Under the pieces are notes generated by a model, which was not told the origin of the DNA, made no database searches, and saw only the letters and a list, made by a program, of their open reading frames with translations. Position numbers and translations under genes: made by a program. 64,000 nt of DNA from Chrysomallon squamiferum. Lineage: Eukaryota > Mollusca > Gastropoda > Neomphalida > Peltospiridae. The DNA lies in contig CM022672.1 in the NCBI GenBank assembly GCA_012295275.1, forward strand, positions 7,690,884 to 7,754,883, given 5' to 3'. This document shows positions 23,880 through 35,342 of this stretch, piece by piece (position 1 is the first letter of the stretch; each line of letters begins with the position of its first letter).

Positions 23880-26800
23880 CTAGTGGCGACTTCTAGTTAC
23901 TCTTTTCACTGGGGTTGATTTCAGATGACTTCTACCTTTTACACTCTGTGTTACTGCCGATATTTTTTTGACTGGGTCAGGAGACTTCACTATAGCACTA
24001 GACTTACTCTTTTTTGTATTAGAGTCTTTGCTGGTCTTTTTACCAGAAACTCTAGTCTTCACTGGAGTTGCAGTTCTTTTGGTCACCACCTTGGTGTTCT
24101 TTTTGACAGTTGTTTTCAGTTTTGTTCCTTTCTTCAGTTTGGTTTTCTCCTGTAAAACATCTTCTACTTTGGTCTTTTTTGCCAATTCTTTTACTGGAGT
24201 TTTTATTTTTTGGCTTCCTTTTGTGTTTCTTTTCTTCAGAGATACAGCTGTGGAATTCTTTTTACGAGATGACTTTAATGGTGTTTTTAGTTTGGTGTCA
24301 CCTCTTTTTTTTTTCATTGTGGGCTCTTCCTGCACTGTCTTCTCTGCAACTCTTTTTACAGTTTTAGCAGTTGTCTTGGTAGCTGCTGGCTTCCTTCTAG
24401 TTTTCACAGGGGACACTTCAGCAGGTTCAGACTGGACAGCTGTGACCAGTGGAGACTGAGAAACTGACATTTTACCTCTCCTGACACGTTGTTTTGGGGT
24501 GGTAACCTTGGCAACTGTAGCAGATTCATCTCTGGTGGTTTTGTTAGTTTTCACTTTTCTGTTTTTATTCACTGTAGATTTTGCAGGGTGCTGTGAAATT
24601 GGTGAATGTTCCACTGTTGGTAGCTTGTTAACAGTCTGTTTACTTCTAGCTGCAGGTTTGTCTTCTTGGACAATATCAGAACTTTTACTTCTTCGAGATC
24701 TGCCTACCGTCTGTTTTGGGGTTGTGAATTTTTCTGATGTCAAATTATGTGCAAGTGGTGACATTTGTTTTAAAATGTTTTTAACAGATGTCCTCCCTCG
24801 GGTTTGCTTGGGAGTAGAAAGTTTCTTTGCAGACAACAAAGTGATCTGCCCTCGTCTTGTGCGTTTTTTGACAGGACTTTGTAATGACTGATCTGTCACT
24901 ACATCTATCTGTGGAGAAATTACTGCATTCCTACGTCCTCTCGATGTCGTAACTTTCTTTTCCTCTTTACCTGAACCTCCTACTGAATCAGATTTCTTTT
25001 TTCCTTTCTGTGACTTCTTTTTAGTTTCTGGTGTGTTATCTTTTTGTGGGGAATTGTTTTCTTTTGATATTATTCTCATCTTTCTTGTCTGTCGAGTTTT
25101 TTGTGTTACTTCCAGTTCTGGCAAAGTGTTTTCTTGCATCTGTGTTTTACTCTTTCGTGTGTGTTGCTTTTTTTGTGTTGCTTCAAGTCCTGGTGAAGTG
25201 TTTTCTTGTGACTGTGTTTTACTCTTTCTAGTGTGTTGAGTTTTTTCTGATTTCAAAGACTCTTGAACCTGTGTCTCAGATATTTTGTTATCAGTGCGAG
25301 TTCTTGTTTGACGACTTTGAGGCAACTTGGGAGATTCCGTATCTCTGCTGCTCTTTTTCCGTCCCTTAGGGGAAACCTTCTTGACGTTTGGAGAGCATGT
25401 TGTAACATTAACCTTCCGACCTTGAGTTTTCCTTACCAAGTGATCTTCAGCAGGTAGCTCATCTTGTACTGTTGATAAAACAAAAAACAGCATTCTTTTA
25501 GCAAAACCCTCAACAGAAAGACAAAACCATAACTAGGAAAATAATTTAATTTCTTATTACTGAACTACATTTTTCATAGGTAAGTAAATGCCTATTTCAA
25601 TAGCATTTGCGTAGTCAGTAGAACTGAAATAATTAAAAATAATAAACAACAAAATGCTTTATAATATGGAATTTAATTTTTTATCAGGTATTTACTTAGA
25701 CATATAACTTGCTAAACAACTATCAATCAGCTGTCTTTGTGTGACCAAATCTCATGCCTTTATAGACTATCTGATAAACAAAGACTCTCTTATTAAGTTA
25801 TTTCCATTCAAATAACAATATTACATCATCAGTTTTGCCCAGATTTATTGTCTAACATCTTGAATGTAATAACATTGTTTTGCCCATACTGAGTACAGCA
25901 GCTGATTGCTGTTTTTCTACAATGAAAAAAATATGCTTACTCTTTTTATCAGCCATTTTAACTTTTTTCTTCGGAGGAGATCTAATGTCTTCAACAGTTT
26001 CTGATCTGTATAAAAAGATTAAAAAAACAACAACTTATAACTAAATAAAAATTTCATGCCAATTGTATTAATTTGTAACAGCAATGTACTCATTTATGTG
26101 TGAATGTATTCCACTATACATATGTCACAAGAACCAGACAATCTTCACTTAGTATAAATGCTAAAGACCTTATTTAATTTACAAATACTTACTGGGTTAT
26201 CACAGCACAAAGAGAACACAAAAACACAAACTCAATAAATAATTGAGGTTAAATTTAGTAATTCAAAGTAAGTATGTATGAATAAAATAAACTTTGAAAG
26301 AATAATATATATATATATATATATATGCATTTCCTACCTTTGGATTACTGGTTTCCTTTTTTCTGGCAGTTTTGCCTCAGGTGTTTTAAAAATGACATCT
26401 AAGCCTGATGGACTGCTTGGCATTTGTTTTACTTTAGGAGTACTAAATAAACGCTTGACACCTCCAACATCGGCATCCATCTTTGTTGTATTTCTGAACA
26501 AATCTCTAACTCCAACCAAATTTGGTGACTTATTCATTGCATTAGTCTTCTTGTACTGATTTTTCACACCAATCAAACTGGGAGTCTTCTTGAGTTGTTT
26601 TCCTGTCTTCTTGCCAGAAGAAAGTGGTGACACAAACATTTCTCCTGGCCCGTTAGGAGTGTCAGGAATATCTTCATACAGAGAATGTGGGGTCTTGTCC
26701 ATACTTGGTCGTGGACTTGATATCATAGGACTTACTGTCTCAGTGATGTCAACACTCAACTTCGATACTGTTTTTCCAGGTGATGGAGTTTTGAACATCT

Positions 26801-29800
26801 CTGTGAGGCCATCATAACATGTCTTTCCTTGAGACTTGCGTGTATCCTGTAACACAGCAGAAACAGTTACCATCCACAAAATGTTTTACAATATATTGTT
26901 TTAAAACTATCAGAAATGACATTTTAACAGACTTTACTAAATCAGTAAAAAGAAAAAAAGAAAACAACGGTATGCACCGTTTATCTATTAAATGCCTTTT
27001 TTACTAGATAAAGAAGTTACTTCAAATGTTCATTACATTAATTAATAAATCTTTCTTTTGTTTCTCAAAATGAAGAAATATCTAAAACTGTATTGTTTTC
27101 AATCATACATAAATATAAAGTTTTACAGGAAAAAATGAAACAGTGAAAACAAGAATTTCAAACTACCTTTAAATGAATTTTACGACCTCTTTTAGGTAAC
27201 GCTATTGGAGTTTTCACATGGGTAGTCATCAATTTGCCAACTAGCAAAGTCACAGGTGAATCTACGTGTCCTGTAGTTGGTGCCCGAGAATGTGCGATGG
27301 CACGAGGTGTCTTTGCTGTCTTAGCTCTTGGAGTTTTCTGAACCGTTCTAACAGACTGAAAAATAATTTTATTATCTTTAGAGATATTTATCAAGTCTAC
27401 CAGCAGAGTACCAGAAAATAAAATAAAGCCTACAGCCAGTATGACTTTTTTTTTTTACAATTAACTACCCTTTGCAGAACCATGATACATAAAACAGAGA
27501 ACAAAATATTATGTTAGAAACTATAATGAAACAAACCACAACCAAAATCCTGTATCTTTCAAATAAACTTTTTTCCTAAAGATAATCAAATTTTAGTAGT
27601 TAGGAAAATAATGAAATGAAGCTTTACCTTTTTGATTTTTACAAGCCTGATTGGTTTTACAGTAGTAGTTTTTTGTATGCCACCCTGTACTGGTACACCT
27701 GACTTGACAACATCAGTCCACAGTTTTTTGGGCGTTTTCTTCATCACCTTCCTGGCTGAATCCAAACGGCCTGATGTTTTCTTTGCTGCAGAATGCAGTC
27801 TGGGAGTGGTGGAATGTCGGTGAATTGCTCTCAAGGCAACAATTTTATTCACGTCTGCTGGAGGACAAATTAATTTTTCTGTGGAATTATTCAGTTTTAC
27901 TTTTTTTGAACTCAAAAACAGTGGTGTATTAGCAGCTGATCGTTTATTTGATCTGGGTGTAGCATTAACAGATTTCTTCTCTTTTGGTGTAGTGGATCCA
28001 CTAGTCAGTGCTTTGGGTGTTTTGCCATGTATCTGTTTTGGTGACTTTGTAGTTACTGGTGTTCTATCTACACATGGTGTGGCTTCTCTTGAGTTTACAG
28101 CTTTTGATCTAACAGCCAAGTATTTTTCTGACTGTGGAGTAGATTTTATAGACTGCATGTTAGGTGACTTAAATTCTTTAGAAATTCTTGTGGGTGATTT
28201 TTCTGATTTTCTTGCCGATTCACCAGCCTTTGGAGTAGATTTTTTCAATTTTCCAATTTCTGCAGAAGATACAGTTGCCTCTGAGGTGGATTCAGGTTTT
28301 GGAGTCCTGGGAGTTTTTGATGATTTAACCGACTGTGGTGTAGTTTCAGGAGACTTAACAGACCTGGGAGTTTTTGATGATTTAACCGACTGTGGTGTAG
28401 TTTCAGGAGACTTAACAGATCTGGGAGTTTTTGCTGACTGTGGTGAAGGTTCAGGAGACTTTACAGTCCTGGGAGTTTTTGATGATTTAACTGCCTTTAC
28501 AGTCCTGGTGTTTTTCCTGCCTTAACTGCCTGTGGTGTAGTTTCAGGAGACTTAACAGTCCTGAGAGTTTTTGATGATTTAACTGTCTGTGGTGTAGTTT
28601 CAGGAGACTTAACAGACCTGGGAGTTTTTGATGATTTAACCGACTGTGGTGTAGCTTGAGGAGACTTTACAGTCCTGAAAGTTTTTGATGATTTAACTGA
28701 ATGTGGTGAAGGTTTGGGAGACTTTACAGATCTGGGAGTTTTTGCTGACTGTGGTGAAGGTTCAGGAGACTTTACAGACCTAGGAGTTTTTGATGATTTA
28801 ACTGACTGTGGTGTAGGTTCAGGAGACTTAACTGACCTGGGAGGTTTTGATGATTTAACTGCCTGTGGTTTAGGTTCAGGAGACTTTACAGACCTGGGAG
28901 TTTTAGACAATCTAGCTGCCTCTGGAGTAGGTTCAGATATTATGGCACTGTGTCTTTTTGTTGCTTTAGGTGTATCACCAGCTGACTTTTTATCATTTAT
29001 AACATGTTCAGGAGATTTTGCTGCTTTTGGTGTTGTTAACCCAAAGGTTGTAGGTTTAGCTGCCTCTAGTTTTTCAACTGGTGAAGATTCAAGTGCTTCT
29101 AAGCCATTAGACATTCTGGTAAGTGAAGCATCTGACACAGATAACCGTGCTGATTGCCTGCTTTTAATAGCTACTGGTGAAGTTTTCCTCCTGGATATGG
29201 TAAGAGAAGTAGCACTTTTTACTTTTCTTAAAGATAATTTTGAATCAGAAGCTGGTGTTTTAACATAAGAAATACCATTGATCAGGGTGGTAGGAGCTTT
29301 TTCTGAAGCTTCAGATGCAGATTTTGATGTGGAGATACTTGCAGGTGATCTGGAAATATATCTGCCTGCTTTTTCCACAGCTGCTCTCTTTGGGCTGCGT
29401 GTAAATGGCTCTGAGGGAGTCTTTATTGGCAAATCTGAGAAAGAATTTGTTACATTTGGAGACATAGCTGATAAAAGATTAGTACTGCCCACTTCTGAAG
29501 ATGATGCTATTAAAATGTTGGGAGATGATGCCAAAGACCTGCGAGGTGACTTCACATATGATTTTGGAGTTTTGGGAGGTGACAAAGTAGATGTTAACTT
29601 CTGAGGTGACTTGACAAGTGTTTTGGGAGATGATGCAGAAGATTTACGAGACTTTCCTGTTTTTAAAGTTTTGAGTGACAAAGGAGAAGGTGTTTGAGTC
29701 TTTACTGTTGGTGTTTTTGATGTTCTGAGTGACAATGGAGAAGATTTTTGAGTCTTTCCTGATGGTGTTCTTAATGTTTCAAGTGACAATGGAGAAGATT

Positions 29801-32800
29801 TTTGTGATCTTTCTGTTGGTGTTTTTGAAGTTTTAGATGACAATTCTAAAGACTTCCGAGATTTCTGTAGTATCACTGCTTTTGATACTGAATTTTTAGG
29901 TGTTCTTGTGGGAGATTCAATCGTTCTAGAGGATACTGGAGTTGATGCTGGGATGTTGGGTCCATATACTGAGAATGCACTTCTGGACAGTGACGTCTTG
30001 GCAGGTCTTGATGTTGACTTGGTAGCAGTTCCTGGAGTGACAGAAGACACCTCAGTTTTTGCTGGTGAAGTTTTTATGTTACATGATTTAGGGGATTTGG
30101 AAGCCATTCGTGGTGACAGCTGTTTTGAAATTTGCTTAGGTGATTTTGCTGTCTTGGGAGTTCCTGATGCAGATGTATTTACTTGAGGTATATCTACTAA
30201 AGAGGAGGTTGATGGCGACCGAAGACTTGTGTTCGATAGTCGGCCTTGGAGTTATTGGTTTTGATGTTCTTGCAGGAGTGAACTTCGACACTTTACTAGA
30301 TACAACCTTTGGGCTTTTCTTGCTACTTCTAGTTCTAGTAGTTGAAGCAACTTTTTCCTGAAGTGCTGATTTTGAAGTTGACTTCACTTCTTTTGGACTC
30401 CCTTCTGACACAGAAGCCTGTGCTGGATCCTTGACAATAACTGGCTCAGATTTTCGTCTTGGAGCAGAGCCTTTCCTTACAGGTGTTGCAGGAGGCAAAG
30501 TCTTGTCAAACTGCTCTGGTGACAAATTTGGACCAAATGAAACTCTCTTCCGTTTAGCACTTAGTAAGTTGTACCCGCTCAACTTCCTTTTTCTCCCTGA
30601 TGTTTGTGATGGAGTAGCAACTGAAAAATAATTATAATCACAATTAGTTATTAGGTAAGCAAACATGCACTTCACATTTGATCACAATAAAATATGAACG
30701 TAGGTACCAACAATACAGTAAACTGGTGGCATGCGATTTATCTTGTTACAGTTTGCATTTGTGAGACCTCAAACCATGTAGTACTAAATATACAGAACTT
30801 TGCAGTACTGATTTCCTTGTCAGATCAAGTGAAAGGTAAGAAATAAAAAACAGTGGTACTTGATTTTCTTCTTATTGGTGACACAGTGTCCTCTTCTGCT
30901 TTTTCTTTAATAGGCTTTGATCGACCTCTCAGTTCTGATATGCTGCTTCTCAATCTCTCTTTAGTGGGTGGACGATATGGTCTTTCAGGTGACACATTCT
31001 GTTATGAAATATGTTATATATATATATACACACACACACAGACAATGTAAGAACAAATGACACAGGTTGAGAAAAAGATTTACATAAATGTACAAGCAAA
31101 ACTGATGAAATTTTTGGTTTCTCACTTCATATTAAGATAATCACTACCAGAAACATAACTAAAACTACCACAGACACAAAATATTAAGGAAGTATTTTTT
31201 GTATGAATTTCTGCAGGTGCAAAATATATTTATACTAGCAAAGTATTTAAATCAGTAAACATATTGAAACCTTACAGCTCGTTTCTTGCTAACTTTCTCT
31301 AGGGATGGAACAGCAATAGGTGTAGCTATAAACAAAAACAAGTCCATTAAACAATGACATCAATGTAGTAAAATTAGTTATAGATTTACTATCAGCTAAG
31401 AAATATTGTGTACACATTTTTTTCCTTTAAAATCATTTACCAAAGTTTCTTTATCATTGAAAAACTAAAAATGAGTTATCAGTTAACCCAATCAGAATAA
31501 AAAAATTGTGATTTCTGATCAATCAAGAAGACAATGCCACAAAATCTGAGCCCATTTAACTATTAGTATTATATAAATGTATTCATTTCAACATGTAATA
31601 TTTCTATATTACTATATATAAATAGCTGCCAGCAAAAAAACTGTAAGAAATAACTGTGTCCGATAACAAATAAAATAATTGATTTACCTGTTTTAAGGTT
31701 GTGTCCTGGAGATGTGGAATGTTTGCTTGACAGGACTGGTTCATTTTCTTTCAAACCAGATGGGTCTGGTGATGAGCTGCCACTGCCTGATGCTGCAGGT
31801 TTTGTTTTTTGGGGATCTGTTTTCTCTGGAGTCTTGGATCTTGGTGTTTTTGCTGGCTTGTTGTCCACCCGTGGAGTCAGAGGAGAAGTTGGTTTAGCTG
31901 AAGTAGGAAGTGGTGGTTTTGACTGAAAGAAAAATATTCTCAAACATTAATATAATTTATTAACTTTTTTTTTTTTTTGGTTTTATTTCACTTCTTTTTT
32001 AAAAGATTGACATCTTGTCCAAATACCTCAGTTCATTCATGACAAACTGATTCCAACAATAGGACAAGAATTAACGGCACTAACTAAATGAATTCAATAA
32101 ATATGAAGAAATTAAAATACCCACCATGTTTTCCCTGACATAAACACAGCTTACCTTTGGAGTCAGTATTTTATATGGAGTCCTTTTTTTTTCTTGTGCT
32201 CCTGGAGACTGGTTTCTAGGGTGATATTTTGAATCTGGAGCAAATTCAAAACGGAACAATCTGTCACTGATCGTGATAACATCAGAATGTTGCAGTTTAA
32301 CAGACTCAAGTATTTTGCCATTTACCTGGGTAGGATTTGTCTTACTTAGGTTTGTCAGAAATACCTAATGAAACAAAAAACACTCTTAAACTAAAATATT
32401 AATAAATAAAAATTAACTTAAGCACACAGTACAGTCATAAAACAAGACAAATTTTTATATCCAACAGATATAACATTCCTGAAAGCTTTAAAACATTTAT
32501 ATTTAGTTTTTTATGTGATGAACAAAAAGAAATAAATATAAGACCAGATTAGATTACAGAAATATGTTACCAGGATGAGATTACATTCTGGTAACTTGTA
32601 ACACAAGATTGGTTTACACAGTGTGAAGTATTTAGTACATTAAACTATATTTTCAAGAATAAAATCTACCTGTGCATCTGTATGTACATCCATTCTGCAG
32701 TGCTCCTTAGAGACAGTTGGTAACTGGATTCGAATATCACACTCATTACTCCTGCAGGTAACAAATCATCAACAATGCCGTATAAAATATAACATATAAA

Positions 32801-33097
32801 ATCTTTTAAGATTTTAAAATCTCATTTTTGTTGTGTTTTTCTTAAAATTTCACAAACATCTACTGTAAATTTTTTAGATTTCTTCCAAATCGACACATAA
32901 ATATAACCAATACATTAAAAGTTTACAGTTTTTCAAAACACATCAAACAGACTATATCTTTTTTAAAGTGTCTAATAATTCAGTGTCAAATTAATATTAT
33001 ATGCTTACCGTCCAAACAAACAAGAAGAAGCAGTGAGTGGAAAATGGGCACCGTCTGTACCATTTCTCTTTATGACAACTATTTTGCCAAACACCAT
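23880..33097 (-). CDS. MKI67: Ki-67 (MKI67) homologue, FHA plus PP1-binding chromosome-surface protein
   Basis: Eleven coding exons in transcription order: 33097-33009, 32751-32670, 32364-32155, 31922-31688, 31325-31276, 30998-30860, 30620-27628, 27355-27167, 26846-26338, 26005-25941, 25468-23880; about 2049 residues. Residues 1-100 form an FHA domain very like human Ki-67 (HFPLTASSCLFGR, CDIRIQLPTVSKEHC, NPTQVNGK). Near residue 294 lies RVSFGPNLSPEQFD, followed by LPPATPVRKG, the Ki-67/RepoMan PP1-binding motif. The middle is packed with TP/SP sites in short repeats. Exon 26846-26338 has LFxTP-type motifs like the vertebrate Ki-67 repeats, and the long basic tail suits chromatin binding. In vertebrates Ki-67 coats mitotic chromosomes and organises perinucleolar heterochromatin. 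Exon 30620-27628 needs two single-base frame changes (about 30230 and 28507). RepoMan is ruled out by the FHA domain. Confidence 0.92.
25060..25290 (-). repeat. Coding repeat in Ki-67 homologue tail (~25-28 aa, 3 units)
   Basis: Units of the type KTQHTRKSKTQSQENTSP recur three times in the first part of the last exon, keeping the reading frame. They are basic and Ser/Thr-rich. This matches the repetitive nature of the rest of the protein but not the vertebrate 122-residue repeat. Confidence 0.75.
26338..26846 (-). repeat. Degenerate Ki-67-type LFxTP repeat cluster
   Basis: Within one exon the motifs YDGLTEMFKTP, GPGEMFVSP, LIGVKNQYKKT, LVGVRDLFRNT, VGGVKRLFSTPK and SGLDVIFKTPE occur in series. 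They resemble the conserved core of the vertebrate Ki-67 repeat, which has the form DLxGxKxLFxTP. Here the units are only about 20-40 residues apart rather than about 122. Confidence 0.8.
28290..28960 (-). repeat. CDK-site tandem repeat (KTPRSVKSPE type), about 12 units
   Basis: On the minus strand a unit of about 16-19 residues, PQSVKSSKTPRSVKSPE, recurs about twelve times. Each unit carries one TP and one SP with a nearby Lys/Arg, so each offers two potential CDK sites. DNA units are 48-57 bases and highly similar. A one-base deletion near 28507 breaks the frame inside the array, where misassembly or polymerase slippage is most likely. Confidence 0.88.
29640..29830 (-). repeat. Second coding repeat (SSPLSLxTxKTPT, ~24 aa, 3 units)
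   Basis: Three copies of a unit such as QKSSPLSLETLRTPSGKT lie upstream of the CDK-site repeat in the same exon. They also present alternating SP and TP dipeptides. Confidence 0.75.
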
Positions 33098-34107
33098 TTT
33101 CAATCTAAAAAAATTAAATAATAGTTTAATTAAATCTCCTGTTTGGATGGAAGGTGTTTATATTATGGGGACAAATCACTTTTTAATTTAAATATATAAT
33201 CTTCTGCGATGTCTGAAACAAACATTGAAAGTTTTGGCTTTTATACACAATTCAAGTTGTAGAATTATAACCAGAACTATGAAAATACCGACTGTTTAAT
33301 TTGTTGCATTCATAAAAAATATTTTGAAAACCCTATCTAAACCCACTGATCACCAGAAAAGGTTTTAGCAATTTATTATTTTCTAAAAATTAAATTCCTA
33401 ATACAATTAATATGCTTATAATAATTACTAAATCAGATTACGTTTACATTGTATCATCATAATCATGTCTTTATGAAAGTTCTAAATGATGCTTTCATTT
33501 GCACCTCATTTTCTTGACAGCATACATACCTTATACTGTTTACAATAAAATCATTAACAGGCTCAGGTCTGATCAACTATATTATTGTTGACAGTTTTGT
33601 TTTTCTATGTAAGCCTATGCATTTCTTCACTTAATCATAATAAACAATGACAACATTCACTTTGTCATGTGTAACTAATGAAATCAAAGGATCTTACTTC
33701 TTACTCTACGGTCTTACTACTCTACAAAAGTGTTCACTGACAGAGAAACTTACTATATTATTAGTAGTAATTTACATGAACTTGAAGTTAATGGATAAAT
33801 ATGAAATAAATATTTTGATAGTACTCAATGTAATTCTCTCAAAACTGTTAGTAAAAATGAAACAGTCTTGTTATAAATTGACTTTTGTAAACTTTTACTA
33901 ATTACTGTCTAATAATTCACCAGACTAATATTGTATCACATATACTCAATACTGTGGATTTTAAGGTTTTATTTTTCTACTTCAGTACTACTTGAGTAAC
34001 TTATTTTCAAAAATCATCAAAACAAATTGTATACAATAAAAAAATGATATAATAATAATAACAATCATTTTAATATAAATTATATTCACAAGCCGAATCA
34101 TACTTAC

Positions 34108-34190
34108 TGTATGCTAATTTTTTCAACAAAATGTTATCATTTCTACAAATTTACGAACCAGCACTCGTTTTCAGTGTATTCTATCGCAAC
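34108..34190 (-). other. Inferred non-coding first exon of the Ki-67 homologue
   Basis: A splice acceptor (TTTTTTTAG) lies just upstream of the Ki-67 start codon, near 33104, implying an upstream 5' UTR exon. On the minus strand the best donor is GCATACA followed by GTAAGTAT, placing the exon end at 34108. The 5' edge is only estimated. Human MKI67 likewise has a non-coding first exon. Confidence 0.45.
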
Positions 34191-34208
34191 TAATTACGTT
34201 GGCATCAT

Positions 34209-34220
34209 GGGCGGGAAAAC
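34209..34220 (-). promoter_or_regulatory. E2F-type binding site upstream of Ki-67 exon 1
   Basis: The minus strand reads GTTTTCCCGCCC, a full match to the E2F/DP consensus TTTSSCGC with an extended T run. It lies some 20-100 bases upstream of the inferred first exon in an otherwise GC-poor region. Ki-67 is a classic E2F/DREAM-regulated cell-cycle gene in vertebrates, so conserved control is plausible. Confidence 0.55.
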
Positions 34221-35126
34221 AAAAAATAACCAAGCGTGATAAGAAATAGGTCACAGTTAGGAAACGAATAAATGTCATAAGAAATTTTATATTAATTAAA
34301 AAAAGAAGTTAAAAAACCCATTCTGAACCGTTTAATAATATATGCAAAAATCTGTATAAACAGACTAACTTGTTATAAGAAGATCAATCTTTGTTATTCT
34401 ACAGCGCTCTTCGTTAAAGGCGCTGTAATACATCTGTTTTCAAAATGTTCACTGAAATAATACCGATTGGTCAATTTTGACATATAGTTCAAAGGTATCT
34501 TCCATATTAGGAATTGTGTGTCAAAGGTTAGATTGGTGAATAGTTTGAAGGTAAGCGGGAAGAAATGTTTAGATTTACGGTTATTACAAAGAAAAATTTT
34601 AAAATCTTCGATTTTACTAATCAATAGATATTATATTATTTATTATAAAATTTAGTTTTTAATAGGTATTTAATCCTTTTCGGCTTTTTACATAATTTAC
34701 ACCAGCTTTTTATAATTTTGATTGCCGTTATTTTAACCGCTTCCTGGTTTGCAGTCAATCATTCCCAAACGGTTAAATTACTTTCCCAGCAATTTATTTA
34801 GACATTTAGACGTGTTAGGTTTGGAAGGATTTCAGTTATGTAATAAATGAAAGACGTGATTAAAAATAGTTATTATTCTAAAGAAACAAATAAATTATTA
34901 TACATAATAAATATAAGATTAATAAAATAATGTCATAAAATGATAAATTTATTAAATTATAAATACCAACGTTATTTTTAAATACTATTTTGGGTATTTA
35001 TCAGTCTTTATTAAATGATCACATGCGCTTATAATAAACATAGTACATACACTTTATTTATTTGTTTAATTTCTTCCTCCAGATAATTCGATACTTTTAC
35101 TATGGAATAAGTTGCAACGATACAGA
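34221..35126. other. Divergent spacer between Ki-67 homologue and AT-hook/CaaX gene
   Basis: About 0.9 kb between the E2F site and the next plus-strand start codon. It presumably holds the plus-strand promoter and 5' UTR. I see no coding exon. Confidence 0.4.
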
Positions 35127-35254
35127 ATGCCAGTTAACGGAAACAAAACATCAAAAAAACCAAGACGAAGTGGTACTGGATTCAGGCAAACACCGCGGCC
35201 CCAAAAAAGTGCCAGTACCAGGGACTCGAATAAACATTTATTTGATCTGTAAAT

Positions 35255-35342
<88 letters not shown>

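Noticed and set aside
23968-24459. 163-codon plus-strand frame of hydrophobic residues opposite the Ki-67 tail
   Set aside because: It is the antisense shadow of a Lys/Ser/Thr/Pro-rich coding exon, whose composition suppresses stop codons on the other strand.
27881-28525. 214-codon plus-strand frame with repeated DLTDLGVFDDL
   Set aside because: Antisense of the KTPRSVKSPE repeat array; no start context, splice sites or domain of its own.
28714-29604. Two further plus-strand frames (184 and 108 codons) of acidic, repetitive composition
   Set aside because: Antisense of the same Ki-67 exon.
30136-30240. A short intron explaining the first frame change in the Ki-67 exon
   Set aside because: The only GT...AG pairs that would restore frame are 19-30 bases apart, too short to splice.
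33647-33901. 84-codon plus-strand frame
   Set aside because: Falls in the inferred 5' UTR intron of the Ki-67 homologue; no domain and no conserved feature.
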